Below, one piece after another: positions 10,418-24,400 of a stretch of 64,000 nt of DNA. The stretch is from NCBI RefSeq assembly GCF_040581485.1, contig NC_090129.1, positions 7,054,501 to 7,118,500 on the forward strand. The letters run 5' to 3'. This stretch comes from Linepithema humile. Taxonomy: Eukaryota > Arthropoda > Insecta > Hymenoptera > Formicidae. The number at the start of each line of letters is the position of its first letter. Within the stretch, counting starts at the first letter, position 1. A program made the position numbers and the translations under genes. A model generated the notes under the pieces. It was not told where the DNA came from and searched no databases. It worked only from the letters and a program-made list of their open reading frames with translations.

Positions 10418-12636
10418 AAATGTATGCAATCGCGGAAGAAACGATGCGTTTGCAACATAAACTTACATAGCTGAATTACAATATTATATTGCTGTATAGA
10501 TTTAGGCTGATCGGACAAAAGCTAATAGTTCCCCATTGTTCGCTTATTAAGTCACTTTTTAAAAGCATAAAGACATTAAAACAATGAAAACTACTGCAAT
10601 CAATAGCACGTATAAAACATTGATCAATATAAAGTTTGAATAGATTTTTTCATAGATTTTAATATAAAGATTATACTTGAAGTCATAATCGTATGTTTCT
10701 TGTAAAAATCTAAAGATTTGCAAAAAAATATATATCTCAAACAATTGTACGAATATTTTTCTATTCTTTACGAAATTAATTCGTACATATTTGTCAATAT
10801 TTTGTAATTTGAAATTTATTTCGGCCGCGAATAACCCAAAGATCATGATTTCCTTTGAAACAATCCTCATAAAACCGAAAGTTAAACTCTTGCTCTTTCG
10901 AGCGTTCATTATATTGACTTTTGTTATATTTACGGATACTTGCGAACAAAAAGAAACTTACAAATCACACAGAGTACATATGATTAAAGTTTTCTATTGG
11001 CAAGAAATTAGTGATCTCGAATGACAATGTTGTAAACGAGATTTGACGCCAGAATACGCTTAATATAAGATTTTTTAGTGCATATGCAAAAGAAAGTGAT
11101 TAAAAATTATTAAATACATCGATTGTACTTGCTATAAAATGACAAACAAAGAGTTCATAGAATTCTACAAAGAAGATATCCTATCTACGTCACATGGTGC
11201 GCAATTATAATCTTATGTCACTTAAGGGAATGTCGATCAAGAATACGCTTAGCATGGAAATTAATATTAAATCTAATTTAAATGCGCTTAATTTAGGCAT
11301 AAAGTGGCCCGAATCTGTGTCGCTGAAAAATATATGTTATATTGATATATGTGGAAGAGATGTAATAATAAACTCTTAAAATATATAATATGTATACGTA
11401 AAAATATATAGAAATACATACATAATAAATATATGTATAGCTGTTCCAAAATATTACAATAGCTTCTTTAGAACATTTATACATTAAGCAGAAAAATATT
11501 TATAAATATTCCACTAAAATAATTTACTAAAATAAAGATTTAAAAGGAAAATCCGTCCTTTTAATGACACAAATTCGGGTCAAACTAACGATCTAATGAC
11601 TAGATGTTAAGCAAGAATTACCGTCGTCTTCCAATTAATCGCTCGAGGATGAACGTACGTACATACTTTAAAGTGGCATTAGGCAATCTCGGATTGACCG
11701 ATCTGCGATTACAGTCGCTGATACTAGTCGTAGATTAGTGACGCGAGACGGACCTGTTTCCGCTTTCGCCGCGTCTTCTAAATTCGATTGCGACCTATAC
11801 TTTAAATCTAAATAACGTATATAGATACGTATATAATTATATATACACACACGACTTTCTTTTTATGTACAGAATTATATTAATTATAGAACGTTACTAA
11901 TGTCGTCGAACGAGAGGAGAAAAGAGGCGATAAGGGATTGTTGAGGGTCGAAACAGTGATAGTGATGCGGGGGGAAGGATCAGTATCCGGAAAATGTTTT
12001 GCTCGATTATGGGAACGGCTTTGCATCGATGTATCATACCTTCATAACGGCATTTTCGTTTCGGAAAACTTATCGTATTGAGTCTGTTACAAAAATCGTA
12101 CAAAATAGCACGGTAGAAAATCCATCGAGGATATATGATGCTGCGCGAGGAGTGCAAAATGAACAGGGATGATTCGATGAAATGTATTAACAGAGATCGA
12201 GCAGAGGAGGTCGAGAGGATAGAGAGAAAGATTCATGAATACGAATGATGATCGTGCGATCGTGAGATAACGCTATGAAGATTGACAATGTAACACGCGC
12301 CCCGCTTAAGACGATACAGCATAATTAGCCTTATGTTAGTCACTGATTTACGATAACGTGCATGTTTAATCGTCGGTTTTGTCACTACTTATGGAAAATT
12401 GCCACGAGCTCGAGACGCAACCAGATCTCGTTCGAATATCCGCGAATGGATTAATGGATGATTGTGATCGAGTTAATATAAAACTGGACGAAGATCGTTA
12501 TCAAATATTTATAAAATGGCAAGTAAAAATTGACGGATCATATCGAGCACTTGTAAATCTGTAAAAATGTTAAAAAAGACGTTGTTTACAACAACCAGTT
12601 TCGGCGCATGCTCATATATTTTTTTTCATTTAGCTA

Positions 12637-12659
12637 TATTATTATTATTATTATTATTA
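12637..12659. repeat. (ATT)n microsatellite
   Basis: About seven ATT triplets in a row in otherwise AT-rich intergenic DNA. Confidence 0.85.
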
Positions 12660-14454
12660 ATACATTATCTATATAAAGTTTTAAAAACATTTTATAATTA
12701 AGAAACGTACGTATGCTTGCGCAGGATATTCAATAATAAAAATGACTCGTCAATTATTATTTCATAATAAATATGATTTATGTAAAAGGTAATAAGGACA
12801 TTGATTGCCGAAAAGCATACAGGAAAAATTGATAATTGCACTTTAATAACGCGTCCTACGTGGATCAATGATTATTAACGATTTATCTTAATGGTATATT
12901 TTTTCGAATATTCTTTACGATGACCTGATTCGCGCAGAGCTCGCGTAATTTGTCGTTTCGATAAATTATACTTTCTTTGTTACGCGATCTTTCTATACAC
13001 TTCGTGCTAAATGCATTTCGTATCTGCTTGTCACTTGTTACTTCACACATGCCGAGAGAAAAACGCAATTAAAATACGAATCATATATGTATGTTGATCG
13101 AAATGTGAGAAGGGAGGAAAATCGAGATTGCATTTCTAACTCATCGAGAACACATGAAAAATGCAACGAAACGTAGGTGTTCTCGTCAACGAGAGGAAAT
13201 CGTAACCGACTATTTCTGGCAATCACGATCGATCGTTTCGTTGACCGCGGGAAGAAATGAGAACGGATATGGAATTCTTATTAAGAATCAAATGGGAATG
13301 AGTTAAATATATAAAAGGACAGAACTGGAAGAGATTTTACCTTGCAACACATTATCGTGTCGAAGAATCGTAAAATGTTATTGCGTACGACGTAACATCG
13401 TCATTTCTTCGATTTGTGTATGTGCAGCCCTTTCGGTTAAACCAGATCGCGATCTGGAACGCGTTTCGCGATTCGCATGCAATTTTTCTCTCAGGCCGCG
13501 AAGTCGTGATCCAGTGAGCGACATTCGAAACAGTTCGTTTTGTTTCCCTTCTTCAATCGTGCCATCGCAATTTCCCGGTATTTTGTCGTGCCATGGGCAA
13601 AATTTACATACCCAGGAGAAACGAACTCTTGGTCCCTATAACTGTTCGGAAACACATATGTCTTCTTTTCGAATATATCCGGGCAAGTATTTATCTAACA
13701 ATAAATACGAAAGAAATGGATATTTTATCTGATATATATTGTAGCAACAGATTTGTATTCTCAATTTCTATGAAGCCATCGATTTTACGGGAGAAATATA
13801 TTTATCTCGCGGAAAATAGTGACGCACGCGTTAAAAATACGTCTTTGATAGAGTCCGATATTTCATAATAATTTATAAATTTCATTCATAATAATTTGTA
13901 AATTTTGCGTTTAATACATGAGCTGCTCAGAAGCCAAATTGACTAACTCCATCAAACAACGTTTCCGCTATGTTCGATCGAAGGCACGGCATACTACATT
14001 TACGCTTATTAATCATGTTAATCGACAAAGAATCCAATTTGTTCCGAAGAAAAGACTATTTTACCAATTATTGACAATAATTACGCTCTTTTTATGAAAG
14101 TCAAATGTGCTTCTAAACATTCGTGAATATATTTTTTGCTAAATTTATCACGACTAATTTCTCATTTGTTAATTAAATCGTATTGATAAATATTGATAGA
14201 AAACGTAGATAATATGCATTTATATAAACGCAAAAATTTATATATTGTAATATATTATATATGTGTATATAATATATATATATATAAGAATAATTTTCAG
14301 CCACACGGCTACACACATATTCAAGCGTATTATTTAAATCTTTTAAAGATTTATTCGCAACCAAATTTTACGAAAAAGCATGTATACGAGATTATCACAA
14401 CCGAATGTACCTCGATCGCTAATGCCGTGCATGAAATCGCATTTACGCAGTTTT

Positions 14455-14460
14455 TTTATT
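14455..14460 (-). terminator. Candidate minus-strand poly(A) signal for RasGEF1
   Basis: TTTATT on the plus strand reads AATAAA on the minus strand, about 0.95 kb beyond the last candidate RasGEF1 exon. Position and orientation fit, but there is no transcript evidence. Confidence 0.25.
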
Positions 14461-15404
14461 CACGATTTACATTTACGTGCGTCACAGAAGAAACAAAACA
14501 GGCGACTATTATGTGTGTCGCATCAATGTGAATCAAATGCGAATTCCCGGCCGAGCCGTATCGTTTCGCGCGAGATTTTCGGTTTCTCCATCTTCCTCGC
14601 CTCGATTGACCGTTCTCTCGCGATTATCTTCTCATCCTCTTAAGTACGTGCATGACGATTCTTACGACCTACTTTCCGAACTTATCGCGCGCGCTTACTC
14701 TACAGGAACGACCCTACTTCTCACACCTAAGAGTCTGTTTAGCGTATATCAAAAGGGCTATGTACAAAAGGTTGAACGCGCCGATGGCGTTCTCTTTCGA
14801 GCGGATCCAAAAATCTCCGGATCTCGCATTCGAAACTGTTTGGAAATATAAAGAGGGCCGCGGTTTGGGTCACGTTCGAGAGAAAAGCTACCAACGGGTC
14901 GAAGGCTTAGGAACTATACTTACGGCTACGCGACATTGTCAGCGAATTTCATCCTCGAGGCGTGTTTAGCTCGATATTCGCACCATAACTGTAAAGATTC
15001 TTGGCTACTGGGCTGATTAAAGATTTAGACTCGGTTCAGAAATATTGATCAAAATTGATTGATCTGTACAATCTCATTCATTAACCGTTTGCATTCTAAT
15101 ATTGATTACTATTCGGGTACAATCAATCGGTTAGAATTTAGTTGTAAATTTTAAATAAATTTCATAACATTGCATTGCATAAATAACGTTTCTGCGCGCG
15201 GAAATAAAACGGAAATTGAGAGAATATTTAATATTTTCAATATTTGGCAGAAAACCAATCAGAGTATGGCAAATCGGAAAAGACACGATGAAAAAGTTAA
15301 TGATGACTGTACAGATCGATTAGGTAAATGTTTTTGACAAGTCGTCATTAAAAATTATTTTTGATATCGCATAAATTCGCAAGATAAAAAAAAGCTAAAC
15401 TTAC

Positions 15405-15486
15405 GTAAGTCGCCGTAGGTAATATTTTCTGTTGTTGCTCTTCCACCCACTCTTCATCTTTTCTCCTCATATTTTTCGCGGATAAA
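15405..15486 (-). other. Candidate C-terminal exon of RasGEF1
   Basis: After exon 16087-16159 ends in phase 2 (AA), an acceptor at 15487-15488 gives an open continuation NLSAKNMRRKDEEW, then EEQQQKILPTAT, and a strong donor TTAC|GTAAGT. Unspliced, the frame continues to a stop at 15348. An acceptor four bases earlier would give an immediate stop. The polypyrimidine tract is poor, and vertebrate proteins end about nine residues after this point, so the true end is uncertain. Confidence 0.4.
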
Positions 15487-18400
15487 CTAACTACGATTAC
15501 GAATATATTAATATTTATAAATGTATCTTCATATATGTATATATCTATATCAATACCGTTCCCATTCGGCGTATATCGGCATAGCTTGCTTTCACTGAGC
15601 ATTCATCTCGGACCTGTTAACATATAATTGGAAAAAAATCTTTCTCCTTTGCTCCATACGATCGGCGTGAATTACTTTTCGAAACTGTTTTGCAATGAAA
15701 TATGTACACTAAGTATAACAGTTATGTAATTTCTGCACAACTTATTTACCCGCGCAACAATGACGTCATAAATAATGCATAAAATTAACATATTGCAAAA
15801 TTGAATAGGCAATAAACCATCATTGCAATATATCTCGTCGAGATTATAGATTGGATTACATTGTCACGAATGTACTTGATACAGATATGTTAATATTGAT
15901 ATCATTCAGCGATCCAATCAAATTTTATTATGTTATATTACAGCGATAATTTCACTTTACTGACATTAATTATAAGAAAATTTTACTGTATCGTAATTTA
16001 TCGTTTTTTTTAGTACTTACAAAGAAACGATAACATATTTACGTTTAAAAAAATACCGTATTTCTATAATGCGTCGTGATACTCACTTTAAAGCTTTATA
16101 ACGTTCTTTCTCCGGATTGTTGTCAGGCGGCTCGCATTCGAAAGATGCTAGCGCAAGTGCTGTAGCAAAAAGAAAGGACAAACATTCGTAGAATCAAACA
16201 ATTTCACGTTTCCGTATTTTCACAACGGAATAAAATAGATATTGCTTACTGTTCTCCGTCAGCACGGGGCTTGCCTGGAGAAAGGCAATGACGCGCGGAT
16301 TCTTCTCGAATGGACAGGCAACTTGTTTCCACGCGATGAATTCGGTTACCTGCTTCGCTAGCTGCCAGAACTTCTCGAAGTTGATGTGACCGTTTGGCAG
16401 TCTGAAATGCATAACTGAACTTGAGCAGCCGGGATTAATTAGCTGCGCGAAAGCTCTTAGCGGCGCATTGTGTCTGACACGCTGCGAATCGATAATCTCG
16501 ATTTCTGTATTGACGTCCAAGTTGTGTCGATGTCTGTTTATGAGATGCACACACATAACAGATGTACAACTATTCAGATATATCTTCTCCGATCAGTTAT
16601 TAAAAAATTATGACGCGCATTATTTTAATAATAATATTGATTTCTAAATTAAATGTGAAATGCAATATGCGTCGGGTGCGATATCCGTAATTTGCATCAC
16701 ATTGTAAAAAATGTATGAATGGTTCGTCGATACATTTTATGAGGGGATATTACTCACTTGTTGCTGCAACCCTCGTTGAGGAAGTAAAGGTCCTTAACGA
16801 GAAGGCTGAAGAAGGGCACTACGATTCGCTGGCGTTCATCTGTAGCGCCAGCGCTACGCCACATTGCGGCTTTCAATGTGCTGCGATAACTGCTGAAATT
16901 GCTGCTCGGGTCCATCTGATGCTCCAGTATCGAGAATTTAGCAGATTGTACTTTTGACCACTGAAAGCCGTAAAAACATAGCCATTTTATAGTTCAGGTC
17001 GATTGATACAAGCTGAGGTTTCGTTTAAATTAAGAGAAGTGATTCTCGCGAAAGAATAAAGCGTAAAAGATGGAGCGCTGCTATTGGAATGATCCGAGGC
17101 GTATCGCGTCGGTTTCTTGATGATGCCTGTGGTGGGGCAGCTATCTTTCTGTCTTTTGTTTGGATTTACGCAAGCATTCACACGAAAAAATACTGCGCGA
17201 AAGGTTAGGATACTGCAACCGCAGTGGTCCGAGCGCGTCATTTTCTTACTTATAAACGCCAATAGTGGCGCAGAAGGAAGATCTTGCTTAGATTCTTGCG
17301 ACGATTCACGCGAAAGGATATTGCGCGAAGGTGGGGCGCTGCAACCGGAGCGTTCCGAAACGCTTCATTTGTTGACGACGCTTACGATGCTTATAGTGGG
17401 GCGGAAGACAGACTTTTGTTTAGATTCACGCAACGATTCACGTGAAAGAATACTGCGCGAAAGGTGGGGCACTGCAACCGCAGTGGTCCGAGCGCGTCAT
17501 TTTCTTACTTGCAAACGCGAATAGTGGGGCAGAAGGAAGATCTTGTTTAGATTCTTGCGACGATTCACGCGAAAGGACGATTGCGCGAAGGTGGGGCACT
17601 GCAACCAGAGTGGTCCGAGCGCGTCATTTTCTTAACGTCACTAAAAAGTAGTGGGATAAAAGGAGGTCTTGCTTAAATTAAGAAAGCATAGTGGGATTCG
17701 AGTAGATTCGAGAGAAAGAAAGAGCTACGCTATTTTCTTAACAATGCCAAGTAGAATAAATGGGAGATCTTATTAAGATAAAACGCGATGGTTCACGTGT
17801 GCATAATAATGTTCCGACAAGCGCGTGTACAAGTACGTTTTTTTTTCATCCTTTTTAAAAAAGTATTATTACCTTGTTGTACATATGAAATATTATCATA
17901 TTTTTAATCTATAATAATCCACGTTATTTTAATGGAAGATAATGTTGAAAATATTCATGACTCACGTTTAATTAATTAATTTTATAACCTATTAACGATT
18001 AAAATTTATTATTTATTAATTAATATATTCCTAATGACCGATATTCATAACATTAATATGTAATCGGACATAATGCGCAACACGTAAAAATTGAAAGGAA
18101 TATTTTATAATGATGTATACAATATAAAATATAGAAAATATATATAGTATAATTATTAGAATATATTTTGCACTGTTATGCCGTCGCACTGAAAAGGTTT
18201 ATGTTATTTGTTTATCCATAATTTAAATAAGCTTTATCTGTGAAATTTTATTCCGATTCAGTCCCGCATCCAGTTTGATTTGATGCATAGAACAGACTTT
18301 ATTTACTTAAGAATAATAATTGTAAAATTGATAATAATATTTGTCTCTGATTTAAAAATGCAAATTTTATATACAATTCTTTATTTTGTGAAATTTTGTT

Positions 18401-21400
18401 TTATTTATCGAGACTTTGACTTTTAATCCTGTTTTGCATGCACCTAATCTTCAGAGTATTCCTTTTGTTTGTCGTGGGAGTCATTTTTCTTGGCTCAACT
18501 CGATTCGACTTCACCGGAAACACTCGTCTAGAGCAAAAACAGTAGCAATCGGACTGCTGCCAGATCCGGTAAATTGAAACTGGATGCGACGGAACGGATG
18601 TCGGAATACGATCGTATAAAAGGAACGGAATCTACTTTTCAGGAGAAGACTAACGATAAAAATGTGATAGCAACGATACGCAAAGGATGCAAGTAATCAA
18701 GAATTTTCTTTAGAAAAAAATAAAATTTTTTCAAGAGCTAGTGAGAAGCCTGCAAAATTCAGTTCGTCAGTATATCGTAAAGAGAAAGGTAAAATAATAT
18801 CAACAGGCATAATTTTTTACAAACGTAACAAAGTCTATTATATATTCTCTTTCTTTTCTGTTGCGATCAGTTTTCAAGCATTTTTTTTTCTCTTATCTGT
18901 ATAGTTATTTTTTCTCCGACTCTATGAAGGTTGCAATTTATTTCCATATCTACTTTGCTCAGTGAAAGAATTTCATCGGCCGGGTAAGATTATGAAAGTA
19001 AGTTGTCCTTCGGTAGAAACGACAACGCGGGATGGAAACGAAATAGTTGTGAACAAATGTAATTAGCTTTTTGAAAAGCGAAAAGTCTTTCGTTTTAGAA
19101 GACGAAGATATCCTTTGCAGATTATTTGCCTAGTAAATTAAGCTCCACTGCTTCAGTATCATATCCTTTATGATGTTTCTGGCATTAAAGCCGCATATTC
19201 GGTGCACGAAGATGAGTCACGATATAACATCGATTTTCAACGAAACCTACTTAAGTATATTCAAAGGTCGCGAAATGTCTACAAGAAGAAAGGGAACAGA
19301 AGGGGAAAGGTTGAATTTAAACACACAAAAGTAGGATATTTGAATAAAAAGAAATATTCTGTTCAATATTATTGCTATTTTTCAAGTAAAAATTTTTGAA
19401 AAATATGAGACTATCAAAAGGTTTCTATTATTGTGTGCGTATGCGCAGGATATTATACTTTTCAAATATATAATATATCTTTTATACTCTTACAGTTTTG
19501 CGGTAAAAATCAAATTCTGGCATAGCCTCTATTATTTTTTCAAAAAAATATTCACAGTAAAAATTGTTCTAAATTTAAATAAAATATATAATTGACAATA
19601 AATAAATATTATTACTTTGTTTTAAATATTTTTCTGTAACATTAACAGCAAATATAAATAACAAAAAAAAATTTATAACAAAATTAAATATTACAAAGAT
19701 ATATTATTAGCGTGTTGAATAAAAAATGATTGTTAAAAAATTGTACTAAAGTTTCAAGATTTAACTTTCCTGAACGTGATATAGTTTTCACCAAACATGT
19801 ATTGAATTGTTTTATAAAAAATAATTTGATCTTTTTTTTTTTAATTTAATACTGCTCACACTGACGAACAAGTGTAATTTATATTGAATGCAAATCATCG
19901 ATTATTCCGCGCGTATGAAAAGATTAGTTAACTGCAGGCGATCTCTAATTGCCGCAAATATATCACACGCTGCTTTCGCCAATGTTACGGGAATAAAGCT
20001 CCAGTCGCGCGTTAGCATAAAAGTAGTGAGGACATTAAACTTTCATTAACAAAAATTACCGAGCAAATTTTCTGCTTTACTGACATATTCGTTGATGCTT
20101 TCAGCAATTATTTTCGCGCGCGTTTTATATAAATTAATAAACTGGGTCGGTCAAATGAATGCTGTTTATAACACAGAGCGATCCACATTAAGTAGAAAAA
20201 AGAGAAGGAGAGAAGGAGAGAAGGAGAGAAATATATGCTAAACGGTTAGTTAAACTTGTAATTGAGAAGGAGGCGAAACCTTTTCACAGTCTGATATTTC
20301 TCGCGGCGCTGTTCTCAGCGTCACTAAAAAGAGAATAGCATATTTCTTGTTAGCATTCGCGAAATATTTTGTTTCAAAGTAAGAAATAAGTTGTATCGAG
20401 AAATATAAATAAGAAAGTGCATACTATTAGAAAATATAAATATAAAAACACAAGTACAAAATATAAAAGATATAAACATATGTATAGGAAAATATTCAGT
20501 GTAATATAAATATACTAAAATTGTCATATTTTGAATTACGAACTGTTTTTGACAAAGTTAAAACCGATTTTTAGATTAGCCAAAATTATCTAATATTAAA
20601 TAAATATTTTATAAGTTTTTAATTAAATTTTTAAACATGTTTTGTATTCAATATTATTTTAAAACATTGACATTGTTTTTTTATTTATTATATGTCGTTG
20701 AAATATTTATGTTTCACCGTAACAATTTTTATATACGTATACTTGATATTCATTTAAGTTTCTGCCGCAAAAGAAATAATTTTTAACTTTCGAAAAATCT
20801 GAGTTCTATAATGCTATATGTTCTTTGTGTACACAGTATATAAACACATGCGGTTATTTGCGTTTTGAATTTATTTTTTCCAATCCAAATAAAAAGCTTC
20901 GAATGAGTTTCGAGACGGTGTTAAAAAAAGGAAACTAGGGCGTAGAATTGCATGATGGCGATAGCGATCAATGAAAGCTTTTTCTGATGCCTTTAAACGA
21001 GAACTCCGCGTACGATATGTGCCTTCGATTATTTTTCGTTTGTCATACGAGAAATGTAAAATTCACCGTTCTGCTCTTTTATTTTTTTCGCGCGTGGCAG
21101 GCACGTTTGTTCTTTCCGCTAGCGTCATTTTGTTTCGCATCAAAAGGAGTAATATCATTTCTGTTCGATCATTCTGTTCTTGATGAATTATAAAGTGATA
21201 TTTTGCGGTGAACAGATTCGAATTTGATGATACAATGTCGATGGCGCGACGAGGAACGTGCGGAATTGCCAGAACAATGATGCACGGATAGCAATGCGGA
21301 CGCAAGGAGTAGCGTTGGTTCGCCATTGTTTCCTTCCAATCCGAATTTCTCTTCGTTTATATATTGTTAATATCAGAGGCATGAAGTCAATTATTGTATG

Positions 21401-24400
21401 CTTTAATAAGCATCTCATTAGCAAGCGCGTAGACTATGGTAATCGTAATTAATTGAAACATTTCATAATAGCCGATTATGCATTCGACTCTACCTTTCGG
21501 GTACACCGGAAGGATACTAATATTCATTTGTTCATTATTATTAATATAAATCGCTTTTTAATCATGATAAACTATCTTCTAACTCATCGCGAATATCTCG
21601 CAAGAATAGCGTTTGTGCCTATAATTACATTGCTATTATTATTATTTAAACTGTTGCAATTTTCTTCTTATTGAATTTGTTATATTGATTATTATCATTT
21701 AAATTAAATGGTATTTTTTATCTGCGACAATTTTATATTAGATACAAGAAGATTTTAATATAGATGACATATACATATAATAATAGAGATCAATGCTTTA
21801 TCCATAACGTTCAAATAATTTATAGATAGCTTTCTTGATTGTCGAGCAATGCTTTATTTTTATCTTATTATTATTGAGATTAAAATATTAACTATATGTA
21901 TGTAAGTAAAAGCTTTCAGAAGCTGTCGAAGGAGCGTTTTCCGAAGGGAGCGACGTCTGGATTAAAGGAATTCCTGGACGAAGTGCATCCGCGTGGAAAT
22001 CGAGAATACGTAATGGCGCGAACCCTCCCGTGGGCGTGGAACGTCGGTCGGGCAATTAGCTAATTCCCAACGAGACGAAAGGAATGGCAATGGCGCGAGG
22101 ACAACGTTGCCGAGCAACGCCGTTTGACTTGAAACTTTTTAATTAACCCAGATCGCGAGCCACATTTTGGGTCTCTCCTGCGTTGCCGCGACCAATCGCG
22201 ACAGGAAAAATTCAATCAAGCCAATTTGATCGCTCTGCCTTCGCCGTCCTTTCACTGATAGCAATTGCATAACATCTCTTTCTTCGAGGCATCGGGAAAT
22301 AATTTTGCGTTGATTTCTATGTGAAATATTAAAATTAAAATATTAAATTTATCGTTCATCAAGAAAAAAGATCGCGTTTAATGAACTGTTTTGATCTAAG
22401 CAATAGGTGTGCAATAGTGCATAATCGTTCTTGGCGGCTCTTTTTCTCTGCGGAAAAACGGCGCGAAAATTTGGCTTTTGGTGTTTCGTCACCCTCTATG
22501 TTGAGCGTCACAGCGCGCCACGCTCGATTTACGAGGATTACAGGGCGCTTATTGCTCTGGCGTGCAATTCCGCGAAGGGGTATAAACGAACGAGAATACC
22601 GGTCGTGTCGCTTTGCCATTATCTCCCACATTGCGCTCTAACGCCAAAAAATGCGTCAGCGCTAACCGTCCTGCGGATTTTCGCACTTTTCGAACGCGCT
22701 TTCGCGCGATCGAAAAATTGGGAGATACGTGCATGCATTGTTGTGGGGACTTTCATGCGCATAAAACGCATATTGATGCCGGTTTCAATTTGACGGCCGC
22801 AATTTTCGCGAAAATCGTTATTGCAAAATCATAATAAAATTTTCCAAGTAATTGCATCAATTCAATATATAATGTATCAGTTACAGAAAATGTTCATAAT
22901 ATTAAAAATAATAATAAATTTATTTGTTTATATTTGACGTTCTCTTGTGCGGTTTTTAGAGATATAAAAGTTTCCAAATGTAGTATTACTTTCCCTTTCT
23001 TTTTAAATTTTTTATCTTAATATTCAAAGTAATAAGAAATATTGCTGTCAATTAGAAGAAAATTGATTCATTCTTACCGTCTTCTTCAAACGAGATATCG
23101 GAGACATGTTGAGGCCAGCAATAATCGCCATCAGGGAATTGAAATTGCCAATGTTAAAACATTCTCGGGCAGTTTCGATCCAATATTCGACGACACGAAC
23201 GCGTTGCTTCTTCTTCGCATGCTGAAATATTGTCAAAAAAAAATTGGTTATGAAATATCTAGCATTTTTCAATTTTTTTCTGAATAAAAAAGAATATTTC
23301 TACTTTATTGAAAGATTTTTTTTATTGAACGTTATTCAAAATGGAAATAAAAATTATATAGTTTTTAACAATACAATAATCGTATATATTTTTTAATAAA
23401 ATAATATTTTTCGATATGTGTTGAAATGGTGATATTTACCTTACACACTTCCGTCGCTACGAAGTAGCTCAGTCTATTAAACCATTGAACGTATGATTCG
23501 AGATTCCTAGTTTTCTTCATATCTTTGAAGGATGTTTCTAAATGCGGCGATTCCTGGCAACATAATTAGATGAAATAATTAGTGTTTAATAAAATATGAT
23601 ATTTTGATAATTTTTAAATTGTTGTTTAACAAAATAATTGTATTTTTATTATTTAAAGATGTATGTACTTTTGCAAAAGCTTGTACGAATTCCTCGGGTC
23701 CGATGTAAGAGAGCCTTTCGAGTTCCACGTGAGTTAATTGTTGTGCCAACACAGTGGCTGATGGGCAGAGTTCAGTGATGTCCACCTGAAAAACAAAACG
23801 ATAACACTGAATTGAAGAGTGGCTCGAAGAGCATGAATTTAAAGAGCAATAAAATTCTTACAAATTATGTGAATTTATTTGCTGCTTTCAAAATAATTGA
23901 TTTATTTCACAAAATAAAAAGCCATAAGAGTAGTTTAAATATGCGTCAAGATGCGTTTTTAAATATTTCGTCGTGAGTGAATATAGTAGCTTACAAGAGA
24001 AACGAAAGGACGAAGGATTATGCGGGAAAAGAAATGCTCATCGATATTGCAGTACAAACGGGCATTTACACCGTTTGCTATGTCGTTTTTGACTTCTAAA
24101 CTTTTCCACCTCTGTTTCTAGGAGGTCTTCAGCTTTTCAGGATTTCGATTTCTTTGCTCGTCCCTGTTCGCTTTATTCCATTTGACTCGTCGACGATATT
24201 CGCTCGAATGCGGCGTCTCAAAGGTCGGCGCGATGGAGAAAAAAAGAAAGAATGGAGCTTACAGACTGCATCTCCCACACTCTTAAGCTCTCATCTTACG
24301 TTTGTGTGAAACGTATGTTCACATACGGATACGCACGCTTTGGCAGCTTTCGATTGTTACAAAGAGTGGTAGAGGGGGTAGTAAATATATATATTTCCCA

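Larger units (their letters stand above)
9987..15404. other. Intergenic region / 3' UTRs between the two convergent genes
   Basis: No convincing coding exon is seen. It must contain the 3' UTR of the protease (plus) and probably that of RasGEF1 (minus). Parts at 11.6-12.5 kb and 13.0-13.5 kb are less AT-rich than the rest and could be long UTR sequence. It holds a TATAAAAGG at 13310, a 16-bp palindrome at 13442-13457 and an ATT run at 12637-12659. Confidence 0.5.
16961..23077. other. RasGEF1 intron, 6.1 kb, with a minisatellite
   Basis: It is AT-rich with no recognisable coding exon on either strand. It contains the 130-bp tandem array (17132-17690), a plus-strand TATAAAAGG at 18615 and a short 8-bp purine repeat at 20203-20230. 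A GC-rich patch lies at about 21.9-22.8 kb. Open frames there have no family resemblance. Confidence 0.7.
16087..23785 (-). other. Catalytic RasGEF (Cdc25-homology) domain of RasGEF1 (seven exons)
   Basis: From ITELCPSATVLAQQLTHVE (exon 23785) through KKTRNLESYVQWFNRLSY, VVEYWIETARECFNIGNFN, NMSPISRLKKT, SKVQSAKFSILEHQMDP, VVPFFSLLVKDLYFLNEG and NFEKFWQLAKQVTEFIAWK to ALASFECEPPDNNPEKERY. All the structural blocks of a Cdc25 domain are present, with no stop or frameshift. A 6.1-kb intron (16961-23077) splits it immediately before the WSK segment. Confidence 0.94.

Noticed and set aside
14477..14969. Overlapping plus-strand frames of 105-124 codons
   Set aside because: Three overlapping phases are open at once in a GC-rich patch, and none resembles a protein. 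It is more likely RasGEF1 3' UTR or intergenic DNA.
17117..17651. Plus-strand frames with repeated peptides (DSRERILRE etc.)
   Set aside because: The peptide repeat mirrors the DNA tandem repeat, frames switch between units, and there is no initiation context or splice support.
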